A stretch of DNA of 64,000 nucleotides, taken from the NCBI RefSeq assembly GCF_000226095.1, contig NC_016478.1, positions 672,001 to 736,000 of the forward strand, written 5' to 3'. The translations under genes were made by a program, and so were the position numbers. The notes beneath the pieces are model-generated. The model searched no databases, had not been told where the DNA came from, and saw only the letters and a list, made by a program, of their open reading frames with translations. This document shows positions 56,278 to 64,000 of the stretch, one piece after another. The stretch comes from Thermothelomyces thermophilus ATCC 42464 (Eukaryota > Ascomycota > Sordariomycetes > Sordariales > Chaetomiaceae). Within the stretch, counting starts at the first letter, position 1. Every line of letters starts with the position of its first letter.

Positions 56278-59200
56278 TCACTCGCTCACAGAGCCCTCGT
56301 CCTCATCCGTGTCCGTGTCTATCTCCTCATACTTCGAACCATTACCATTACCGTTCCGCGTCTGACAAGCCAACCCCATCTCGGCTCTCGTATCCCTCTG
56401 AATCCGCAAGAAATACCTGCGCAGGCTTCTCAGTCCCTTCAAGAACCCGCGGTCCGGCTCGTCCGGATGCCGCGGGGGGCACGGCCTGTCGCGGGCCGAC
56501 AGATCTCCCGCCGTGACACAGTTGGCGAAATCCGCCATCTTGAAGTCGATCTCCCTGGGATTCTTGCGCGTCCGCCGCGGTGCCTCCTCCGTGTCGGTGG
56601 CAAAGTCCGTGGTGGAATCCTCAACATAGTGGTTGTTGTTGGTATTAGTGTCGGCAGAGGTATCGCCGTCGTAGAACATGAGCAGGCTGGCGGCGTAGAA
56701 GCGGTATCCGCGCAACCGCTTGATGATGACCTCCAGCTCGTCCAGTTTCTGCAGCACGGTGGGGATGTGCCGCAGGATGCTGGCGCGGTCGACCCCGTCG
56801 TACAGGAAGCGCGTCAGGGCCGCCTGGAACTCGGGGCCCCTCTTGAGCTCGCGACCGTAGTACTTGTCCTTGAAAACGTAGCTCTGCGTCTGCACGTTCC
56901 ACACCTGCAGGCCGCACACCCGGACGCCAAGCTCGCGCGACGTGGTTTTGGCGCACTTGCCCTGTTGCGACTTTTGCTTCTTGGGGCTCGCGTCCACGCC
57001 GTACTGGCGCGTGCCCATCTTGAGGTCCATGATGCAGGGACGCTTCATGCCGGCCGTGAGATCTTCGAGAAGCAAGAAGTATTCGACCCGAGAGTCGCGC
57101 TGGGTTTGAGCCTCTTTGGGGTTGACCGGCCTGGGAATCTTGCTATATTCGAGAGGAGCAGCGGGTGGCGGCGCCGGGGTGAGAGCCCGGTGCTCAGCTG
57201 CTCCGGCCGCGCGGGCGGGCTCGCTCTCGGGCGAGGCTCGGAACACCTCCATCGGCTTCGGATGTCCATTTAGCGTGGGATCCGCGCGGTCGTCCTTGTA
57301 CTTCGCATCGTCCGCTTCCTCGAAATACTGCAGGTTGCCGCGGCCATCCTGGACATCCTTCGGCTTCCTGCGCAGCCCCGTGCCGGAATAGCGGCGCTTC
57401 TTCTTTTGAGCAGGCGACGATTCGCCCAGAATTTCGGGCTCGGGAGCACTAGTCCCGGTCACGTCTGGCGGAACATCGTCGTCGTCGCAGAACTCTGTCG
57501 CCTGGCCGACGTCGCTCTGGGTGTGCGCGTGAGAGCCGCCCTTGACATGGGCGGGCGTGGGCCTCGCCGACTGGGACTGCTTCTCGTGCGATTCTATCAG
57601 ACTCGGGTCCGAACCAGTCGGCCGAAGTGATTGCTGCAGCGTCCGCCGCGGCACCCGTTGGTGGCCCTTGCGATGACGGCGGATGGCGATTGGCTGCTTC
57701 AGAAACGCGTCGTTGAAGACCTCGTTCCGCAATTTTTTATTCACCGTCGTGGCGCCCCAGCTGTTTGCGTGGCGCTCCTGCATGTTCGGGCGCGACGCAT
57801 CCGCCTCGTCGTTCCCTGGCCGCGCATCCGGTCCAGCGGAGCCGGCCGTGGGGGGTCCAGACGCGGACACGCTCCTGAGGCGTCCGAGAAAGCTGGGAGA
57901 ATTCACGGCCGGCTGGAGAAGGCTTCGCGGTAAGATGTGCTGATTGTCGACGAAGGTAACGGTTGGGACTTGACCAGTAACCTGTTTCATCGACTGGCTG
58001 ACTACTCGAGGCGTCTCCGAAGTTTGCTGAGCTGTCTCGTCCTGAGCCGTGCCGTTTTCCGCGCCCGCAGGCGACCCATTCGGCGCCGTTCGCGAGCGCT
58101 CTACCGCCCCACCATCTTCTCGCTTCATGGTCGACTTGCGGCGAGGCTGCTTCTGAAAAGTGACGTTCAGCACTCCGATGTATCTGGACGGAGTTCTGTC
58201 AGCATCCTCGCTCGAGATCCATTGGTCCCTGGAAAAAGGGTGGTGGAAGAAAGGGGGGGGAGGGATCCTACCTAGGCAAGAACGCCAACAAATCGCGATG
58301 GTATTTCTCGATCTTTTCGTAGAACTCGTTTTCACGATTGTTTAATTGCTTGCATACGGCACGACGGGAGAACCTCCATAGGGTTGTATGACCGCCGACC
58401 TGGTGCTTGTAAGGGATTAACTCAATGGCCTCCAACGGCTGCTTCGGTGTCCATTGATGCTCGTGGACGGCATCCTCATGATAATGAGATACCGGACGAG
58501 ACAAGCGGGAGGAGTGGACAGCAGGTTCACGTTGGGCAACGGGGGCGGAATCTTCAGCCTGCCTGTAGGCTACCTCTGGAGCTACACTGGGATATTCGGC
58601 AGCTTCCAGCCCGACCTCGCCCTCAAAGTTGTTGAGGCTTTTTTGCTCGTCATCAATCTCGGGCTCGTCAGCTTTGACGAGCCAAGGATGGAAATCGCCA
58701 TGCCGGGAATGCCTTCTCGAGGGGACCATCTTTTGTGGCATCCCAGACACTGGGGAGCTCTCTGGCGACTCCCCGGGGCCCTGATGGGGCAAGAACACGG
58801 CCGACGAGATCTTTTCCTCTCCCGAATCCTCACCTTCCTCGACACTCTCCCCAACCCCATTGCCGAGATCCGACTCCGGCCGCGGCTTGGACTGGTGACT
58901 CGAATCTGCCGAGTCGGGTCCCTGCTGTTCCGGTCCACCCAATTCATGCTCGGAGGGCACCGGTTCAGCAACAACAACAGCAGCAGCAGCAGCAGGAGCG
59001 GTAGGACCCTGGGCGAATTCGCCGTGTTGAGGGACGGCATGATACCTAGGGGAGCCTTGGGTTGCCTTAGACTCGGGCATCCGCTTGTGTGGTTCAGATA
59101 TCGACGCTGCGTCTCCGAGCGCCTGTGCGTCCGCCGATTCGCCACCCACGGGTTGCTCTTGGATGTCGGCGAGCTTCTCTCCCCTAGAAGGTGACCTGTC

Positions 59201-60349
59201 TCGGGTGGAGTGCGACGAGCGCTGATCCTTGCGCTTTCCCTTCTCTTCCGGAAGACCTTCTTTGAAGAAGCGTAAGCTGTGGCTCGCTTTCCGACTGCGG
59301 TTATTGTGCTCGACACCTGCGAGGACCTCCGAGATCGACTTCTCAACTTGTCCATCTTGGACACCGCCTGCATCTCCCGCCCCGATCGACCAGACCTTCT
59401 CGGGGCCCATAGACACACGGTGTTCTGTCTTCCAAGGTCTGAGTTGGGGACGGCCGTCTACCACCCCGTTCTCGGCGTCGGCTACGTGGTGGACGGCAGC
59501 AGGAGGGTCGGTGGGGTGCACAGAGGTATGATGATAAGCACTGGTGGCCGTCTTGTCGTTGGAGTAGCCATCCCATCGAGCCGGGCGTTCCCTCTCGGAA
59601 GACTCGAGCGGGCCGACCTTGGCCTTGGTCTTGTTCAGGAAATCGCGGTGGCCGCTAAGCATTGAATTGACCTCGGCGAGATCGAGCCTCCCGAAGACGG
59701 GGGCGGCCACTGCCGTGGACGTGGCGGTTGAAGACGAAGACATGGCCGACTTTCGAGGAGAGAGACGCGGTGTCAGGGAGTCGCCGTCGCCCTGGGGCCG
59801 GGAGCCATGGCGGGTATTTCGACTGCCGGTGTCCTTGTTATGGAGTTCCTGAGGCTCCGAGTGATTCTGGGGGTGCTGGGAAGGGTGGGCTTTTTGAGGT
59901 TGCGAGGGATCGCACTGGGTCTGTCTCGGGATGCCGCGAGCTGTTGCAAGAGCCTGGGTCAGCAAAGAAGGGCCGTGGGGCCGTTGCAGGGCGACAGGGC
60001 CCCGGGCATGTTTAACGGGATCAGCGTGGGCCGTGGCAGAGGCTCCAGTGGCTTGGGCTGCCAGGGGAACCGCGCCAGCCGTGTCTCGCTGCCCGGCAGG
60101 GGGTGATTGTGATGGTGGTAATGGTGATGGTGGTGGTGGTGGTGGTGGTGGTGGTGGTACCGACGAGACGGACCCTTCTTCTTGTGCTGCCGTCCCTGGG
60201 AGCCAAGATGGCGGTGGCGTTTGCGTCTGCGTTCCTGATGGAGATGATGGAGAAGGCGCCGCGTCGCCAGTTTCCGCTGTCCGAATGGGACTCACCGCTG
60301 CAGCATCTGCGGCTGCGGTATTTTCGGGTGCAAAGGGCGGGTTGGACAT
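56278..60349 (-). CDS. kcs1: Inositol hexakisphosphate kinase (Kcs1 type)
   Basis: Makes inositol pyrophosphates (IP7) from IP6 with ATP; a signal molecule in phosphate, stress and vacuole control (known). 1,327 residues, exons 60,349-58,272 and 58,183-56,278. ATG 60,349 (MSNPPFAPE) is chosen because the longer frame begins with TTG. Residues 1-640 are low complexity, with a poly-Pro run near 65-80. The kinase begins around HQVGGHTTLWRFS, passes FLPRYIGVLNVT (intron site), and is split by a long unconserved insert. The core follows: PCIMDLKMG with P1075, D1079, K1081 and G1083 of the P-x3-D-x-K-x-G signature, then FKDKYYGREL, ASLLMFYDG and the metal-site motif DFKMADFANC. It ends in GFLKGLRSLRRYF and an acidic tail. 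The intron acceptor is ambiguous by 12 bases. Confidence 0.94.
60125..60160 (-). repeat. Trinucleotide repeat coding poly-proline in kcs1
   Basis: A run of TGG/GGT units on the plus strand codes a stretch of about 10 Pro in the Kcs1 N-terminal region. Confidence 0.9.
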
Positions 60350-63300
60350 GGGCAGAACATCTGGCGGCGCATGAAGGGATGCGCGGCAGAATGGTTTGGT
60401 TGGAGGGGGCAAAAGGGAGGGGGGAGGAGTAATTCTTGGGACGTAGGTAGTAGGGAAAGGAAGAGGGACTGGAGGTTTTCGGGAGAACCGTGCCCAGTCA
60501 ATTGACTACACAGTGCTGTGCTTGCTTGTAAACCAACAACGGGACGAGCTCTTGTTCCTGCCAAATATAGTGCGAGAACCGCATGCGACACGGTAGCCCG
60601 ATCAATTTCATCCGACAGAGTTGGATGGCTGATTGACGAATACTGAGCCGCGTCGGGGTAAGGCAGTGGTTGAAAGGTGAACCGAGATAAGGAACGGGAG
60701 GAAATGGAAACAGCCCACTTGGGCATGCAAAGTTCGTCCTGTTAGGCAACTGGCGGTGCTCTGACGCAAGGGGCTGCACGAGTGGCCATTTGTTTGTGTG
60801 GCGGGTCCCGGCTCCGACGATTGGATGTGGTGTTCTTTTCGTAGCCTGGGGAAGACCCACAGCGGGTACCCTGTGATCCACTAAAGTACCGTAGTGTAAT
60901 CCGTACGTGTACGGATACGTACCCCTCCTCTTGCTCACAACCTACTATAGCAGTACGTACGGATTCTGTACGGACGTATATACATATATGAGCAGCACTA
61001 GTATAGTATACTAGTTCTTTAAAATGCGTACCCTTGCACGCCTTACTGAGTTTACCTCACCAACACGGGGCACAAAATAAGGAACAGATCATGAGGCCTT
61101 ATCAGCTGAGAGTGGCCACCAGATCCGCGAACCTTGATAGTCTGAAACAGATTTCCTCGCTGTCTCGTCGACCCATCATGCCGCCATTTTTCTGGAGCTA
61201 AGGCCTGCCGGATTGTACGAAGTGGTTACAGAGTACACATATAGGTATCTTAGTCTAGGTACGGACGCGTACATCCACATTGCTGTCGATGTCGACCAAT
61301 ATCGCCGCTCATGTGCCACAGTACCAACCTCCGTCGCGACTACCTAGAAATCGCTTTCGGTTAAAGAGGAGGGGCGTCATAATAAGACTCGTCAAGGCGC
61401 ATGCACATACACAGTATTCCGTCCTTGCTCGAAACCCTTTACACCTGGCACAGACAATATTAGGACATTGTGCAAGAATGGCTCCAGGCACGCATCCGTA
61501 CTTCGTAGTAACTACTATGTATGGAGTCGGTTCGATGCCGATAACGACGGGAGCGCCGATATTGGGGGACCCACTTCGCGGTCGGAGGATCCATCGATTG
61601 GTGGCTGTTACGCAACGGAATCTGCCACCGAGATCACGTTGCGCCGCTCTGGATCATGACAGGCTTTTCCGGGCAAGCAGGAGGCGTCCCTATTGGGTCG
61701 CGCGGCTCTCACACAGGCATGCTCGGCCGAAATGAGTTATCGCCATCGACGCCGTTCCCGGCCAGATTGTAGCTAATGTGTACGGACGTATGTACTATAT
61801 ATGTAGTAAGCGACCCGTGAATTGCACCAAACTCGACCGGAAAGCAGTGGCCCTTGTGTCGGGCGTGGTACTACTAACGTAATACGAACCCAGATTAGGC
61901 ACAGTACATAATTACACATTGGTTGCATCTCGGAATGGATGTACTATCTGTACTATCTTCATACATACACGGTACACGAGATCTTGCTCGCCATATATCG
62001 ACATCTAGTTAACTCTTTAAGCCACCTTCCGCCACCTTCCGCCGTAACAAGAGAGATCACACCGATGGCGGATTCAGTTATGTAAGTGTGCGCTTCCTTT
62101 CTTCGCGGCACGGCACGTTGCAGCGCGCTAACGGCCCGACCACTTGTTTTCGCCCTTTGCCGAATGTAGAAAGCCAAGGACCCGGCCGTACATCCCCTGC
62201 ATCATCTGGAGCCGAGCTCGCCAGACCAATCAGTCGTGAACGTGCTACTTTCAACTTCTCCCAGCGACTATGCCCGCACCTCCTCCCTCGATCACAGTCA
62301 CCGACCTGCCAGCATCATGACGGTATGACGGTATTCAACCACTCCTCAGCGGTCTGGCGGGTATTTTGCTGTGTCTAGGGCCTTCTAGCATAGTAAGCCA
62401 AACAATGACGACCAAGCTTGAGCGGGGCCTCAGACGCGCAGGTACACAGCTCCGGTATTCCTGAGATATACATACGCGATACATTGTGCTTCCCGTACGT
62501 ACATGCCTCCTGGCTCTTCCTGAATCTTCCCGACTTACAACAAGCCAGTCGAGCGGCAAACAGGTGAGTCTAGAATAGAAGAGGTATGTACGAACTACAA
62601 CTACATATATACGTACCGCTCGTCTCGGAGCTCAGGGATATACACAACTGTAGTTATAGTTGCAGACACCGACGGCTTTAGGCTGGGTTCGGGTTAGAAT
62701 TTACTCCGTACCCCGTACCCCGTTTTCTTGTGGCTGAAGGACGACTATCGTTTCTTACTCCGTCATCTGCGGATGGGGCGCCGCTGAAGGAGCCTCTGTG
62801 TAACACACCTTTCATCCTCACATCCGGCCCTCTCTCTCTGGGCCACACTAGATGGCGCACCCGCGATTCAGCCTGTCTCGGTGAACCTGCGTGGGAGACA
62901 AACTCAAAGACACGGGCTCAAACCTTTGGACGAGCCCTGTTCGTTACGATAAGTTTCTGCCCCATCGTCCATTGGCATCTTTAGGCAACGCCATCCATCC
63001 ATCTCAGCACGAGTGTCTTTTTTTTTTTTTTTTTTTTTTTTTTGGCCATCCGCTCACAGCGCAGCTCTCCCGGGATCTTTGGTTTCCCAGTCGCACGCGC
63101 AATGTTCGAGAAAGGGACTTACAACTAACCCGGGATGGCCAATGGTCCGTCCACGTTTACCTTTTTGTTTCGTGTGTTACGAGACGCAACCCCGTTATTC
63201 TGGGCATTTAGCTCTCGTATGGAGGAGCTGCTGCCTCTAAACCACATGCCTGGACCACTCCGAGAGGTTTGGCCAAGCCGCCTGTCCCTGGAGCACCCCT

Positions 63301-64000
63301 CTTTTCCTTTTTCGCGAGTGAAGATACTGTGTAGAGCCACAGATGGTACGATGTCGTCTTGGAGGCCTCTGTCACCCCCGAGAAAGAAAGAAGAAGGAGG
63401 GACACGTGTTCTACCTGAGGGCCTCGTCGTGGTCAAGGTTGGACATCTTATTGGTGGAAAAGGGGGGGGGGCCGCCACAGGTATGGTGGATGTGTATGTG
63501 CGAAAATACTGTACATACATCCGCACCAGCGCAGCTAGCATTCCCATTTGCTTTGAAACAACCCAGAGCGATCGGCCTGGATGCCTCCCTTGAATTTTCC
63601 CTGAAGGGCATACCGAGCTCACCGCTTGTGGGATTAGCTATTGGCATCATGCTGTCTCCAACATGATCATTCGTTGTGCTCAGGGTCCGTTCTGGAATGT
63701 GGTTGAGCATATCAAGAGAGACGAATCGATGTCGCGTTGTGTTTAGATGCCCCATCCTGGGATTGTTGGATGGCTCCCTGTTAAAGGTTTGCTGCAAACA
63801 GGTTTCTCCTCCTGCGCCTGGGAAAGGGGTTGTTGTTGACGAACGGAAGTGATGTGAGAGGAGCTGACCGGACAGACATTCACCATGTTCGGTCCGTTGA
63901 TGTATCTTCTCCCGTACGAATCGTCGAGCCAGAAATATTTCTCTTCCTTGGGAAAGACGAACAATTGCAACCCCCTTGGTCATTTTCTTTGGGGGTGGTG
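60350..64000. other. Gene-free stretch upstream of kcs1
   Basis: 3.65 kb with no convincing coding region. It holds the kcs1 promoter next to 60,350, several GTACGGA-type palindromes (60,899-60,916 and near 60,955-60,985), a repeated CCACCTTCCG near 62,022-62,043, a TACTCCGTACC cluster near 62,703 and a T-run of about 26 at 63,018-63,043. A 190-codon ATG ORF (63,983-63,411 minus) has no recognisable motif and low-complexity content. Confidence 0.45.

Noticed and set aside
56467-57273. 268-residue plus-strand ORF over kcs1
   Set aside because: Antisense to the kinase core of kcs1, whose catalytic motifs are unmistakable on the minus strand.
63411-63983. 190-residue minus-strand ORF with a true ATG near the window edge
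   Set aside because: No recognised motif, low-complexity content and polyG/polyT neighbours. It might be an exon of a gene, but nothing supports this from sequence alone.

Overview
The window is genomic DNA of a filamentous ascomycete (Pezizomycotina, most likely a Sordariomycete; inferred). The evidence is short introns with GTRAGT-type donors, GC-rich coding DNA, the gene families present, and a 35-kb AT-rich repeat block with the signature of repeat-induced point mutation (RIP). It has two halves with a sharp border near position 34,970.

Positions 1-34,967 are one nest of dead retrotransposons. A Tad/I-like non-LTR element (LINE, minus strand) is the outer host. Copies of one chromodomain-bearing Ty3/gypsy clan have landed in it and then in each other. 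On the right, element E7 interrupts the LINE (duplicated target TATAG) and the complete element E6 interrupts the 3' LTR of E7 (duplicated target CGAAG). On the left, E5 interrupts the LINE, E4 interrupts E5, E3 interrupts E4, E2 interrupts E3 and E1 interrupts E2. The missing halves of E1-E5 and of the LINE should lie left of position 1. No element has an intact ORF: Gln and Trp codons are stops and key Cys, Gly and Asp codons are changed by C-to-T or G-to-A. Four copies carry a second decayed gene, antisense to gag-pol, between the chromodomain and the 3' LTR. It encodes Cys-X2-Cys-X6-Cys clusters followed by a charged helical segment.

Positions 34,968-64,000 are gene-bearing DNA of normal composition with seven protein genes: a two-finger C2H2 regulator (minus) with about 4 kb of gene-free DNA upstream; eIF2B gamma (minus), divergent from a Pex22-like peroxin (plus); the SAGA subunit Spt20 (plus); Atg27 (plus); an enoyl-CoA isomerase/hydratase with a peroxisomal C-terminus (plus); and the inositol polyphosphate kinase Kcs1 (minus), convergent with the isomerase. 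All exon joins were placed by hand from splice signals, and each gives a continuous reading frame.

The genes do not form a pathway cluster, though peroxisome biogenesis (Pex22), a likely peroxisomal enzyme, autophagy (Atg27) and inositol pyrophosphate signalling (Kcs1) sit within 15 kb. The last 3.6 kb shows no convincing gene.
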